A DNA stretch of 64,000 nt from the IMG/VR virus record IMGVR_UViG_3300027793_000052, positions 186,001 to 250,000 of that record. One strand, written 5' to 3'. Source of the stretch: a virus. How positions within the stretch are numbered: position 1 is the stretch's first letter; every line of letters starts with the position of its first letter. The translations under genes were made by a program, and so were the position numbers. Under the pieces are notes generated by a model, which saw nothing but the letters and a program-made list of their open reading frames with translations, did no database searches and was not told the origin of the DNA. This document shows, one piece after another, positions 33,980 through 42,439 of this stretch.

Positions 33980-36745
33980 ATGGCTTCACAAAAAGTATTA
34001 GTATCACCAGGTGTCTTTACATCAGAAAAAGATTTAACCTTTGTGGCACAACAAGTAGGTGTGACTACATTAGGTTTAGTTGGTGAGACAACAAAAGGTC
34101 CGGCTTTTGAACCTATATTCATTGCTAACTACGATGAATTTTTAACAATTTTTGGTGGTTTAAATCCTGAAAAATTTGGGGGTTCAAACCCAATACCAAA
34201 ATATGAATTACCTTACATAGCTAAGAGTTATTTAACCGAATCTAATCAATTGTTTGTGACAAGAGTATTAGGTTTAAACGGTTATGATGCTGGTGATGCT
34301 TGGGTTATTACGGCAGATGCTAACTATGATCCTTCAACAATTACCACTGTTTCAACAAGTGCTTTTACCGCAACATTTACAGGTGGTACATATACATCAA
34401 TTAGTGATATTAATGTTAATTATCTTAACTCACTAGGTTTATTACCAAATCCAACTACTAATGTAACAACAGAAAGTGTACCAGGTGTAACAACAGCATA
34501 TCCTGAAGGAGTTGTATTTACTAAAGTTGGTTCATCTTTTACAGGGGTATCAGCAACAATTATACAAACTTCTTATGATAGTAACGCTTTTACAGGTACA
34601 ACTTCAGGTACAGTAACAACTTATACAGCTACACAATATACCGAATATGAAGGTTTAGTATTAGCAGTATTAAGATCTAGAGGTAACTATTCTACAGATG
34701 CATTTACTTGGTCTACCGTTCAAGATCCTAACGGTGTTAAAATTGGTCTAACAGATTTAACAGACCCATTAGCACAATTCACCTTATCAGCATCTTCTGT
34801 TGGTTTCAGTGCGACATCTGTTTATAACGTATCATTAGATAAAACTAATAAAAATTATATTACTGGTGTATTAGGTGTTGATTGTTACGATAAGAATAGT
34901 AGAATTTTTGTTGAAGAAATTTATACTAACATGTTACAAGATTTAATTGATAACAATTACATCTTAGGTATTAATGACACTTTAACCCATGTTAATAATA
35001 TAGATAACTACAAACAACAATACCAAACTCCTGAAACTCCATGGGTTGTATCAGAATTACGTGGTAATGAAGTTTTCAAATTATTTAAATTTATTTCAAT
35101 ATCTGACGGTAGTTCAGCAAATAAAGAAATTAAAATCTCTATACAAAACATTAAACCTGACACTAAAGAGTTTGATATTATTGTTAGACAATGGGATGAT
35201 ACTGATGCTAGACCTTCTATTTTAGAAAGTTTCCCTAAATGTAATATGGATCCTTCTTCAAACAATTTCGTAGCAAGAAGAATTGGTACTGCTGACGGTG
35301 AAAATGTTCTTAACAGTAGATTTATCATGTTGGTTATGAATCCTGACGCTCCAATAGACGCTTTCACAGCAGGTTTTGAAGGATATCGTGTGAGAGATTA
35401 TGGTACAGCAACAGCACCATTTATTGATTACAAAACCTTTTACGATCCTGAAAACGAAAGAATAAGAAAAGTATACTTAGGTATTACGGATACAAAAGGA
35501 ATTGACCAAGATTTATTTGATTGGAAAGGTTTAACTTCAAACGATACTTACTGGACAGCAACAACTAAAGGTTTCCACATGGATTCTGGAGCTACTGTGG
35601 CAGGTAACTTTGATTGTGGTCTTTATGAATTCCGTGATGATGCTGGTATCGAAGGTACTGATTATGAAACTTTAGCGTCTAGAAAATTCACATTTGTACC
35701 TTATTGGGGTTATGATGGTTGGGATTGTTATCGTAAATCTAGAACTAATACTGATAAATATCGTGTAGGTAAAGCAGGTTTTACGGCAGGTTTAGCCGCA
35801 GGACAATTTGAACAATTAGGCCCACAAGATGGTACTTCTGACTTGTACGCTTACTGGAATGGTTATAAAACATTCGCAAATCCTGAAGCTGTTAATATTA
35901 ACGTATTTGCAACACCTGGTATTGATTACGCTAACAACGGTTACTTAGTGGCTGAAGTTATTGACATGGTTGAAGAACAAAGAGCTGATTCAGTTTATAT
36001 TTTAAGTTCACCGGATAATTCTTATACCGAAACAGATAACGTAACTGAAAGTTTAGGATTTAATTCAATAACAGTAGATACGGCTGACGCACTTATTAGT
36101 TTACTTGAAGGGGCTGACATTGATTCTAACTATACAGCCACTTATTGGCCATGGATACAAGAAAGAGATTCCGAAAACACTGTTAACATTTGGTTACCTC
36201 CAACATTAGAAGTTGTTAGAAATATCGCCTTAACCGATAACGTGGCCTTCCCATGGTACGCAGTTGCTGGTTATACTCGTGGTTTAACAAACGCTATCCA
36301 AGCTCGTGTTAAATTAACAGAAGACGATAGAGATACTTTATATGAAGGTCGTGTTAATCCAATGGCAACTTTCTCCGATGTGGGTGTTGTTATTTGGGGT
36401 AATAAAAATTTACAAGTTAAGGATTCCGTTCTTGATAGATTAAACATCAGAAGATTGTTATTACAAGCTCGTAAGTTGATTACAGCGGTTGGTGTTAGAT
36501 TGTTATTCGAACAAAATGACCAAATTGTTAGAAATCAATTCTTGAACTTGGTTAACCCAATCTTAGATAACATCAGAAAAGAAAGAGGTTTAGCTGACTT
36601 TAGAGTTCAATTATCTAATGACCCTGAAGAAATAGATAGAAACGAAATGAGAGGTAAGATTTTCTTAAAACCAATACCTACATTAGAATACATCTACATT
36701 GAGTTTAACGTAACTCCTACTGGAGCTTCATTCGACAATATCTAA
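33980..36745 (+). CDS. Tail sheath protein (T4 gp18-like)
   Basis: 921 residues, contractile tail sheath. N-terminus VLVSPGVFTSEKDLTFVAQQ is the typical start of a gp18-like sheath protein, then 'TLGLVGETTKGPAFEPIFI' and 'ELPYIAKSYLTESNQLFVTR'. The C-terminal domain, 'IRNQFLNLVNPILDNIRKER' and 'LKPIPTLEYIYIEFNVTP', is the conserved sheath end that forms the extended network. It is about 260 residues longer than T4 gp18 (659), suggesting extra insertion domains in the middle, about residues 120-500, on the outside of the tail. ATG follows an A-rich leader. The terminator at 36767-36794 ends the transcript before a homing endonuclease. Confidence 0.95.
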   Translation: MASQKVLVSPGVFTSEKDLTFVAQQVGVTTLGLVGETTKGPAFEPIFIANYDEFLTIFGGLNPEKFGGSNPIPKYELPYIAKSYLTESNQLFVTRVLGLNGYDAGDAWVITADANYDPSTITTVSTSAFTATFTGGTYTSISDINVNYLNSLGLLPNPTTNVTTESVPGVTTAYPEGVVFTKVGSSFTGVSATIIQTSYDSNAFTGTTSGTVTTYTATQYTEYEGLVLAVLRSRGNYSTDAFTWSTVQDPNGVKIGLTDLTDPLAQFTLSASSVGFSATSVYNVSLDKTNKNYITGVLGVDCYDKNSRIFVEEIYTNMLQDLIDNNYILGINDTLTHVNNIDNYKQQYQTPETPWVVSELRGNEVFKLFKFISISDGSSANKEIKISIQNIKPDTKEFDIIVRQWDDTDARPSILESFPKCNMDPSSNNFVARRIGTADGENVLNSRFIMLVMNPDAPIDAFTAGFEGYRVRDYGTATAPFIDYKTFYDPENERIRKVYLGITDTKGIDQDLFDWKGLTSNDTYWTATTKGFHMDSGATVAGNFDCGLYEFRDDAGIEGTDYETLASRKFTFVPYWGYDGWDCYRKSRTNTDKYRVGKAGFTAGLAAGQFEQLGPQDGTSDLYAYWNGYKTFANPEAVNINVFATPGIDYANNGYLVAEVIDMVEEQRADSVYILSSPDNSYTETDNVTESLGFNSITVDTADALISLLEGADIDSNYTATYWPWIQERDSENTVNIWLPPTLEVVRNIALTDNVAFPWYAVAGYTRGLTNAIQARVKLTEDDRDTLYEGRVNPMATFSDVGVVIWGNKNLQVKDSVLDRLNIRRLLLQARKLITAVGVRLLFEQNDQIVRNQFLNLVNPILDNIRKERGLADFRVQLSNDPEEIDRNEMRGKIFLKPIPTLEYIYIEFNVTPTGASFDNI

Positions 36746-36766
36746 TAACAGATAAAATAACTAATA

Positions 36767-36794
36767 AAAAGTCCACAATTTAGTGGACTTTTTT
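36767..36794 (+). terminator. Terminator after the tail sheath gene
   Basis: Stem AAAAGTCCAC/GTGGACTTTT with loop AATTTA, then further T. It lies 22 bases after the sheath stop. It may work in both directions. Confidence 0.85.
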
Positions 36795-36805
36795 GTTTTT
36801 ATTGT

Positions 36806-36814
36806 ATATTTATA
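36806..36814 (+). promoter_or_regulatory. Late-type motif ATATTTATA before a homing endonuclease
   Basis: ATATTTATA lies just downstream of the sheath terminator and 46 bases before ATG 36861, so it could restart transcription of the endonuclease. TATGTTTA near 36831 is a one-mismatch host -7 box but lacks a well-spaced upstream box. Confidence 0.4.
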
Positions 36815-36860
36815 TAATAATATGTTTAAGTCACGTTATAGTTTATAAAAATATTTTACC

Positions 36861-38615
36861 ATGAAAATAGAATTAATTTGTCAGTGTTGTAATAAACCCT
36901 TTGAAACAGAATTTAAGTTTAGGGATAAAAAGTTTTGTTCAAGAAACTGTTATTTTCAAAATGCTCGTCAAGGCAAAACAAAAATAGGTAGATCCAAAGA
37001 TGAAACAATAAGAGAAACTAGAGAATGTAAGGTTTGTGGTAAAGAATTCGAAGTGAAGAAAAAACAAAACAAACAAATGTGTTCTGACGAATGTAGGGTA
37101 AAATGGGGTAATAGAGATGATGTAAAACAAAAAAGATTAGATACCACTAAAAAAACGGTACAAGAAAAGTATGGTGTTGATCATATTTGGCAAGTTAAAG
37201 AGATACACCAAAAAACCATGGAAAATAGAGATATGGGGGTAGTTTCCACTAAGGTAAGTGAATCTTTAAAATCCAAAACTGATGAAGAAAAGAAAGATAT
37301 TTTAGAAAAAAGAAAAATAACAAAAGAAAAAATATATGGAAACCCATTTTATAACAACCCAAATAAGATATCTAATTCTTTAAAAGTTAGTTATCTTGTT
37401 AATGGTGATACTATAAATGAAAAAAGGGAAAAAACGATGTTAACCAAATACGGTGTTACATCTTCATTACAGTTAGATATCACTAGAGTTAAATTGGAGG
37501 AGATTAGGGATGAGGTTACAAAGAAGGGTGTTGAAGTCAGGAAGGCAAAGTATATAGAGTATTTAAAATCTAGATTAGAAGATAATAACCTATGTATATT
37601 ATCTGAGTATGATAAAAATAAGGAAGGTACCAAAAGTATAGAATATGAGTTTAAATGTTTAAAGTGCGATAATATTTTTACATCAACTGTGTTAGGTAGT
37701 GGTAAAATACCTATATGTAGAAAATGTAACCCAACATTTACAGAAACACATATTAGTAATAAAATAAAAGAGGTTTTAGATTTATATTCTATTAATTATA
37801 TACAGAATGATAGGAGGTTGATAAACCCATATGAGTTAGATTTTTATTTACCTGAACATAATTTAGCATTCGAAATTAATGGTAATTATTATCATTCTGA
37901 AATTGGTGGTGGTAAAGATAAATTTTATCATATAGATAAAACAAAATTAGCTAACCATAAAAACGTTAAAGTAATTCAACTATATGAGGATGAAATTATC
38001 CAAAACTTTGAAATAGTTAAAAGTAAGATTTTACACTTTATCGGAAAACAGGAAAATAAGATATACGCAAGAAAGTGTGTGTTAAAATTAATAGACAATA
38101 AAACTTCAAGAAAGTTTTTAGATGAAAACCATTTACAAGGTAATAGTAAATCATCTGTTAAATTAGGATTGTACCATCAAGATAAGTTGGTTTCTGTTAT
38201 GACATTCTCTAAGGGTAGGGTTGTAACATCGAATAGTGGTTGGGAGTTAATTAGGTTTTGTAATAAAAAATATACTTCTGTTATTGGTTCATTCAATAAA
38301 CTATTAAATTATTTTACCAAAAACTATGAGTTTGATGAGTTGATAACTTATTGTGATATTAGATGGTCGGGTATTAAACCAGAAGATACTGTATACTACA
38401 AAAATAATCTAAAGTTTGTTGGATTTACACCACCTTCCTATTGGTATATGGACAGGAAAAATTATAATTATAGACTACATAGATTTAACTTTAGGAAATC
38501 CAAATTAGTATCTGAAGGTTTTGATGTTAATAAAACTGAATGGGATATAATGAAAGAACGTGGTTTTGATAGAATATGGGATTGTGGTACAATGAAATTT
38601 ATTTATAATAAATAA
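36861..38615 (+). CDS. Homing endonuclease, zinc-finger plus PD-(D/E)xK-type core
   Basis: 584 residues. Two N-terminal zinc-binding C-x2-C/C-x3-C modules: CQCC...CSRNC and CKVC...CSDEC. A middle region rich in Lys is likely DNA binding ('KKTVQEKYGVDHIWQ', a repeat typical of such endonucleases). The putative nuclease core, 'YELDFYLPEHNLAFEINGNY', has the D-(x)n-E-x-N arrangement of PD-(D/E)xK or Vsr-like nucleases. The C-terminal part (from about 395) shares clear similarity with the endonuclease at 46306, including 'WELIRFCNKK', 'FDELITYCDIRW' and 'RIWDCGTMKF'. It lies downstream of the sheath gene, between a terminator and gene 38619. A mobile homing gene; target site not identified. Confidence 0.85.
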   Translation: MKIELICQCCNKPFETEFKFRDKKFCSRNCYFQNARQGKTKIGRSKDETIRETRECKVCGKEFEVKKKQNKQMCSDECRVKWGNRDDVKQKRLDTTKKTVQEKYGVDHIWQVKEIHQKTMENRDMGVVSTKVSESLKSKTDEEKKDILEKRKITKEKIYGNPFYNNPNKISNSLKVSYLVNGDTINEKREKTMLTKYGVTSSLQLDITRVKLEEIRDEVTKKGVEVRKAKYIEYLKSRLEDNNLCILSEYDKNKEGTKSIEYEFKCLKCDNIFTSTVLGSGKIPICRKCNPTFTETHISNKIKEVLDLYSINYIQNDRRLINPYELDFYLPEHNLAFEINGNYYHSEIGGGKDKFYHIDKTKLANHKNVKVIQLYEDEIIQNFEIVKSKILHFIGKQENKIYARKCVLKLIDNKTSRKFLDENHLQGNSKSSVKLGLYHQDKLVSVMTFSKGRVVTSNSGWELIRFCNKKYTSVIGSFNKLLNYFTKNYEFDELITYCDIRWSGIKPEDTVYYKNNLKFVGFTPPSYWYMDRKNYNYRLHRFNFRKSKLVSEGFDVNKTEWDIMKERGFDRIWDCGTMKFIYNK

Positions 38616-38618
38616 AAT

Positions 38619-39317
38619 ATGAAACAGTTAATAAAAAAAATATTAGACGAAAACTTAAAAAGAATTATTGTAACAGACGAAAATAGGTTTGATTATGATA
38701 TAACGGAGTCTTTTGATAAACCATCTAATAATGTAAAAAAGATGGATGATTTTTTTTATGAGGTTATAGAAGATGGTGTTAAATCACATTTTAATTTTAG
38801 AATAGAATTTAATAATAATTATTTTAATGATTTTAGGTGGATATCGAATGATGTTGATGTTTTTTATGATTTTTCTTGGGATTACGAATCAAATGTGTCT
38901 AGGGGTGATAAAATAAAATATTGGAAAACGATGACAACAACATCTTTTAAGATATTGGATGATTTTATAAGAACTATGAACCCTAAGGTTATAAAATTTG
39001 GTGATAGGTATACCGGCAATTTTAAAGTCTACTTTCATGAACAATTTTTAAAAATATTAAAATCAATATTTGGTCAAAATTACGATGTGATAGATTATTC
39101 CGATAAAAATGTAATATTTTTGGTTAAAAAAGAGTTTGTAATTTTAGAAGGTACTTCTGTAAGAAAACGTATGGAATATTTAGGTGAGACATTAGCTGAA
39201 GCTGAAAACTATTGGAAATATCCACATAAGAGAAAAAGACAAATGAAAGGTATTATAAAGAATGATTACCGTAAGGAACAAATAAAACGTATTATAAATA
39301 AACTAAGATATACCTAA
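38619..39317 (+). CDS. Protein with N-terminal KxLIKKIL motif, unknown function
   Basis: 232 residues, function not recognised. It begins MKQLIKKILDENLKR, very close to the starts of 49363 (MKDLIRKILKENED) and 49808 (MKTLIKKILRESD). The body is rich in Phe, Tyr, Asp and Lys (for example 'DVDVFYDFSWDYESN') and the end is basic and helical, 'RKEQIKRIINKLRYT'. It starts 3 bases after the stop of the homing endonuclease, so it is probably cotranscribed with it or was cut from its upstream neighbour by insertion of the endonuclease. Followed by a terminator at 39321-39347. A packaged internal protein is a possibility based on the shared N-terminus. Confidence 0.6.
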   Translation: MKQLIKKILDENLKRIIVTDENRFDYDITESFDKPSNNVKKMDDFFYEVIEDGVKSHFNFRIEFNNNYFNDFRWISNDVDVFYDFSWDYESNVSRGDKIKYWKTMTTTSFKILDDFIRTMNPKVIKFGDRYTGNFKVYFHEQFLKILKSIFGQNYDVIDYSDKNVIFLVKKEFVILEGTSVRKRMEYLGETLAEAENYWKYPHKRKRQMKGIIKNDYRKEQIKRIINKLRYT

Positions 39318-39320
39318 ATA

Positions 39321-39347
39321 AAAGCCCATAGAAATATGGGCTTTTTT
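39321..39347 (+). terminator. Terminator with GAAA tetraloop
   Basis: Stem AAAGCCCATA/TATGGGCTTT closed by GAAA, then T residues. It starts 4 bases after the stop of the gene ending at 39317. Confidence 0.88.
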
Positions 39348-39357
39348 AATGCCAAAA

Positions 39358-39366
39358 CTATTTATA
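39358..39366 (+). promoter_or_regulatory. Late-type motif CTATTTATA four bases before a start codon
   Basis: CTATTTATA lies between a terminator and ATG 39371, 4 bases from the ATG, as for the gene at 29296. Confidence 0.3.
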
Positions 39367-39370
39367 TAAT

Positions 39371-39670
39371 ATGTTAGAACATTTTGATATATTACATCTA
39401 TTATTAGCTTACACAGGTTTGTTAATACATGTAATATTAAAATTGGCACAATTACCTGGAAGTTTATTTGAGAATATTACAAAGAAAGATATATTGGTTG
39501 TTTTGGCATCCATTCTAAGTATTCCTGTAATTCTAATAGTATGTAGTGACACAGCAATGAAAGAATTTTTACCTATTAATAATGTTACAGCATTTTTAGC
39601 CGGATATCAAACACAATCATTTTTAAAAACTTTTTCAAATTTTACTAAAAAAGTAAATAAACAAGAATGA
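39371..39670 (+). CDS. Small membrane protein, holin candidate
   Basis: 99 residues with two clear hydrophobic segments (LLLAYTGLLIHVILKLAQL near 10-28; LVVLASILSIPVILIV near 42-57) and a third, weaker one containing INNVTAFLAGYQTQSFLKTF. The size, segment pattern and the last stretch resemble small phage holins, whose role is to permeabilise the inner membrane at the end of infection. It has its own late-type motif and is followed by two small genes with membrane or charged features. No lysozyme or endolysin gene is visible nearby, so the holin call is tentative; a virion or superinfection-exclusion membrane protein is possible. Confidence 0.5.
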   Translation: MLEHFDILHLLLAYTGLLIHVILKLAQLPGSLFENITKKDILVVLASILSIPVILIVCSDTAMKEFLPINNVTAFLAGYQTQSFLKTFSNFTKKVNKQE

Positions 39671-39687
39671 TTTTTATTAAATAAAGC

Positions 39688-39696
39688 ATATTTATA
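39688..39696 (+). promoter_or_regulatory. Candidate late motif ATATTTATA
   Basis: ATATTTATA lies 14 bases before ATG 39711 in a 40-base gap. Confidence 0.45.
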
Positions 39697-39710
39697 TATA
39701 AAAAACGACT

Positions 39711-39938
39711 ATGTCAAAAATTATTAAAAAACAAGATATCACTGTACTTATTGAAAGTACTTTAAAATCTGCTGGTATTGAACCTAAATTTGAAGGTGAA
39801 AAAGAAGTTGTATCAGAATCTAAAGTTGAGGGAGTTGTTACCGAAACTAAAAAAGAAGAAAAACCTTTAATAAACGAAGACTTCCAAAACGAAATGGATA
39901 GATTCAAAAAATTAACAAATTATACTTTTAAAAAATAA
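39711..39938 (+). CDS. Small charged protein, possible prohead-core/internal protein
   Basis: 75 residues, very rich in Lys and Glu, low complexity in the middle (EGEKEVVSESKVEGVV). N-terminus MSKIIKKQDITVLIESTLK and C-terminus 'LINEDFQNEMDRFKKL' are both short amphipathic elements. The C-terminal element resembles the end of the protein at 43186 ('LLEEISRIKKLMK'). Small, charged, short-lived proteins of this type make the scaffolding core of T4-like proheads, so a core or internal protein role is suggested, not shown. Followed 7 bases later by the gene at 39945. Confidence 0.5.
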   Translation: MSKIIKKQDITVLIESTLKSAGIEPKFEGEKEVVSESKVEGVVTETKKEEKPLINEDFQNEMDRFKKLTNYTFKK

Positions 39939-39944
39939 TTAAAA

Positions 39945-40472
39945 ATGGCAACAAGATATAAATTAACAAAAGACCAATTAGAAAGAATCGTTGAAAATTT
40001 CGTAATGGAATCAGCTTCTATAGAAAGTAAGAAAGCCCCTGTGAAAAATCATATACCATCACAAGGTGCTGAAGCTAAGAAACACGTTAAAAATAAGATA
40101 ACTGGTGATATTGTAGAACCTAGTGAAGGTGTACCAGCAAAACCTCCTGTAATGAAAAAGAAATTATCACAGGCTGCTGACGCTAAAAAACATGTTTCAA
40201 ATTCTAAAATGAAACATTCTAACAAGGCTAAAGTTGTTAAAGAAGAAAAAGAACAATTGATTAAAGAATTTCTTGGTGAATTCTCCGATGTGGATGTAAT
40301 GTCGGTAAGTCAGATTATTACTGTGGTAATGGCTATGTTGGGTATAGTTGGTGTAGCAGCTTGGAGATCTTTAAAAGAACCTACCAAAAAGAAATTGATG
40401 TCTTCTAAACATAAAGAAGTTGCTGACAAAATCATCAACAAGATTGATGACGAGGTGTCTAAGAAAAGTTAA
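39945..40472 (+). CDS. Lys-rich protein with terminal targeting-like motif and a TM segment
   Basis: 175 residues. N-terminus 'YKLTKDQLERIVENFVMES' is a helical element of the kind seen in putative packaged proteins. A short internal duplication follows (QGAEAKKHVKNKI; QAADAKKHVSNSK). The segment 'IITVVMAMLGIVGVAAW' near 125-141 is a probable membrane helix, with a basic C-terminal tail. Two elements of the LIKEFLGEF type occur before the TM helix. Ends just before a bidirectional terminator. Function unknown; virion-packaged membrane-active protein is one possibility. Confidence 0.55.
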   Translation: MATRYKLTKDQLERIVENFVMESASIESKKAPVKNHIPSQGAEAKKHVKNKITGDIVEPSEGVPAKPPVMKKKLSQAADAKKHVSNSKMKHSNKAKVVKEEKEQLIKEFLGEFSDVDVMSVSQIITVVMAMLGIVGVAAWRSLKEPTKKKLMSSKHKEVADKIINKIDDEVSKKS

Positions 40473-40491
40473 TTTAATTATTAATTATAAT

Positions 40492-40524
40492 AAAAAAGGG
40501 TGATTATATAATCACCCTTTTTTT
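40492..40524. terminator. Bidirectional terminator shared by convergent genes
   Basis: A perfect palindrome GGGTGATTATATAATCACCC at 40498-40517 flanked by A6 and T7. It serves the plus-strand gene ending at 40472 and the minus-strand gene ending at 40512. The stop codon and last codons of the minus-strand gene are inside the hairpin. Confidence 0.88.
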
Positions 40525-40802
40525 ATGTCATCATCTGTTAAATCGTTAAAATCGAAAAACTCATCGGTCTTTCCGTTATTCAATTGGTCTACCCAGTAAC
40601 ATTTTTCTAAATAAGATTTTATAGAATCTATTAAAATATGACAAACTATGATTAGTCTGATTAAATCAAACCAAAAACCTAAAGAAACAAAAAAAACAGT
40701 TAAAAACATTAATAAAGATACTACAAGTTTAATATGGAAATCTTTATTCCAAAAGTTTATAGCGAATTCTATTTTTTCTGTTTTATTGAATATTGGTTTC
40801 AT
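40512..40802 (-). CDS. Small two-TM membrane protein
   Basis: 96 residues, not recognised. Two adjacent hydrophobic segments, 'IKLVVSLLMFLTVFFVSLGF' and 'FDLIRLIIVCHILIDSI', with an acidic C-terminus (FFDFNDLTDDDIKKG). The coding sequence ends in the terminator hairpin. Upstream is a good host-type promoter, 40825-40856. It is a minus-strand gene in a plus-strand late region and is likely expressed early. Possible roles are membrane remodelling, superinfection exclusion or an antiholin; no motif supports one. Confidence 0.6.
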   Translation of the reverse strand: MKPIFNKTEKIEFAINFWNKDFHIKLVVSLLMFLTVFFVSLGFWFDLIRLIIVCHILIDSIKSYLEKCYWVDQLNNGKTDEFFDFNDLTDDDIKKG

Positions 40803-40824
40803 GTCTGTTTATTGTTTAATAATA

Positions 40825-40856
40825 CAAATATAAGTAAAGTTTTAAATATACACAAA
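40825..40856 (-). promoter_or_regulatory. Host-type promoter TTTG-20-TATATTTG
   Basis: On the minus strand TTTG (40856-40853) and TATATTTG (40832-40825) are 20 bases apart, matching the Bacteroidota -33/-7 consensus TTTG / TAnnTTTG. The ATG at 40802 lies 22 bases further. Confidence 0.6.
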
Positions 40857-40870
40857 TAAATTTTTATCAA

Positions 40871-40896
40871 TAAAAATGGGGGTATTTAACCCCCAT
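40871..40896 (-). terminator. Terminator of the SPFH operon
   Basis: Stem ATGGGGG/CCCCCAT with loop of 7, followed on the minus strand by TTTTTATTG. It lies 4 bases after the stop of the SPFH gene. Confidence 0.85.
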
Positions 40897-40900
40897 GTTA

Positions 40901-42142
40901 CTATTTACTAGTTTTCATATCTAAATTAATCTCTTTGGCTGTTTTTGCCATCATTAATTGGATTAGTGACGCCGCCTCTGTATTATGAGAACTACCATTC
41001 CCACCCATAACTGTAGTAGGAACCCAATTACTATTACTCATAGCTGCCGCGTATTCTTTATTAACTTTTACCCAAGCATCTAATTTTTGTTCTAATGCTC
41101 CATTAGCCTGAATAACTGCTCTTTTCTTATACGCCTCAGCGTCGGCTAGAATTTTAACCTTTGACGCTTCTTCGGTTGCCGCCATTTTAGCTATACGTTG
41201 TTGTTCCAAATCCTGTTTTGCTAACTCCACCTTAGTTTGAGCAGCTACTACCTGTTTGGTCTGTTCTTGTTTTTGAGTGTACTCAATCTCTACAAGTTTC
41301 TTCTTACCCTCAGCCTCAGCCGTTAAAGCCTGTTGTTGTGCTGTCATTAACCTCTGTTTAGATACGGAGGCCGCTGTTGACGCGTCAATTTTCTTAGCTA
41401 ACATATCATCAACTCGTTTCTCATAATCCACATCGGTAATAGAAGCGTCAGCCACTGTAATACCATATTCTTTAATACTAGACACTTTACGTTTAACTTG
41501 ACCATTCTTATCAGTTTGTACTACTGTTTGATATATACGTTTTTTGGCTTTTTCTAATGAATCATATTCAACATATTCCTTTGTTTGTAAAATAAAAGTG
41601 CCACTCTTTAATTGGTCAATATAATCTTGTGACATCTGTGCTCTACCACCAGAATAATGCATTTCAGAACTCATTAACTGAGCCGCTGATTGTAAACATT
41701 CTTTGGTGTATGGTGACAGTCTTTTAGTTACCAATGATTGTGGTGTCCTATGTGTATTATGTATTAATATCATATCCTTTTCATCATTTGGTAATATGTA
41801 TTGGGCTATACCAGATACATCGGCAGTAGTAGCATCCCCACCAAAACGAACACCTATTTTACCTATTTCAATACCATTATCTTCTAACTCTAGATTAGCC
41901 TCTTGTTTAGAATATGATACTGAAATCTGATTTGGCCAAGAAGTTTTCTTAGCGAATAACCCAGCGTAATAAACACCAGATTCAAATTGGACGAATTGTT
42001 TACCACTCATTTGTTGAACCACTGTTCTTTCACCAGCGTCATTCCAAGCAAAAGGGTTAACAAATAAAAACATAATAATAGCTAATACAGATACTACACC
42101 TGTTACAACCCATTTAATGGGGAATTTTTGATTTTCAAACAT
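40901..42142 (-). CDS. SPFH/band 7 (stomatin/prohibitin-like) membrane protein
   Basis: 413 residues. N-terminal TM helix (WVVTGVVSVLAIIMFLFV, about 11-30) followed by an SPFH-type beta-rich domain ('GDATTADVSGIAQYILPND', 'TDVDYEKRVDDMLAKKIDAS'), then a long Ala/Gln/Lys-rich coiled coil (about 265-370: QRLMTAQQQALTAEAEGKKK onwards, with 'ADAEAYKKRAVIQANGALEQ'). This is the SPFH plan of stomatins, prohibitins and HflK/C, which form membrane rings and regulate proteases. The next upstream gene encodes a single-TM coiled-coil protein and the one before a ClpP protease; all three read as one operon ending in the terminator at 40871-40896. A phage SPFH ring close to ClpP suggests control of proteolysis at the membrane. 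Confidence 0.88.
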   Translation of the reverse strand: MFENQKFPIKWVVTGVVSVLAIIMFLFVNPFAWNDAGERTVVQQMSGKQFVQFESGVYYAGLFAKKTSWPNQISVSYSKQEANLELEDNGIEIGKIGVRFGGDATTADVSGIAQYILPNDEKDMILIHNTHRTPQSLVTKRLSPYTKECLQSAAQLMSSEMHYSGGRAQMSQDYIDQLKSGTFILQTKEYVEYDSLEKAKKRIYQTVVQTDKNGQVKRKVSSIKEYGITVADASITDVDYEKRVDDMLAKKIDASTAASVSKQRLMTAQQQALTAEAEGKKKLVEIEYTQKQEQTKQVVAAQTKVELAKQDLEQQRIAKMAATEEASKVKILADAEAYKKRAVIQANGALEQKLDAWVKVNKEYAAAMSNSNWVPTTVMGGNGSSHNTEAASLIQLMMAKTAKEINLDMKTSK

Positions 42143-42143
42143 G

Positions 42144-42419
42144 TTATTTTAGATTTTTGGTTTTTTCTTTGATTTGTTTTACTTTTTCTAACTCTTCCTT
42201 CCAATGTTGGAGGTCTTTTTCGGCACCTTCAATACCTTCAGAGGCGTTTATTTCTGCCCTTGTTATTTTCAATTTAATCACTTCGATTAAATGTTCAACC
42301 TCTTCGGAGGTGGTTTGTTTTTTATCGTTTTGTTTAAACGACTCCAATATTTTGAATCCTGCATATACTGTAACTGTTATGAGACCCAAAATTACAAAAA
42401 ATATTAATAGCCTGAACAT
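42144..42419 (-). CDS. Small single-TM coiled-coil protein
   Basis: 91 residues. N-terminal TM helix 'LLIFFVILGLITVTVYAGF' (4-22), then a helical, charged part (about 40-91) with heptad-like spacing ('VEHLIEVIKLKITRAEINA', 'WKEELEKVKQIKEKTKNLK'). It lies 1 base before the SPFH gene and 20 bases after the ClpP gene, so it is in the middle of a three-gene operon. It may link the SPFH ring or the membrane with the protease; this is inference from order and topology. I do not recognise the family. Confidence 0.65.
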   Translation of the reverse strand: MFRLLIFFVILGLITVTVYAGFKILESFKQNDKKQTTSEEVEHLIEVIKLKITRAEINASEGIEGAEKDLQHWKEELEKVKQIKEKTKNLK

Positions 42420-42439
42420 ATTTTTTTATTTTTTTTTAA

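Noticed and set aside
36831-36838. TATGTTTA as host-type promoter of the endonuclease at 36861
   Set aside because: No TTG box lies at a 19-21 base spacing; nearest ones are at 16 and 25.
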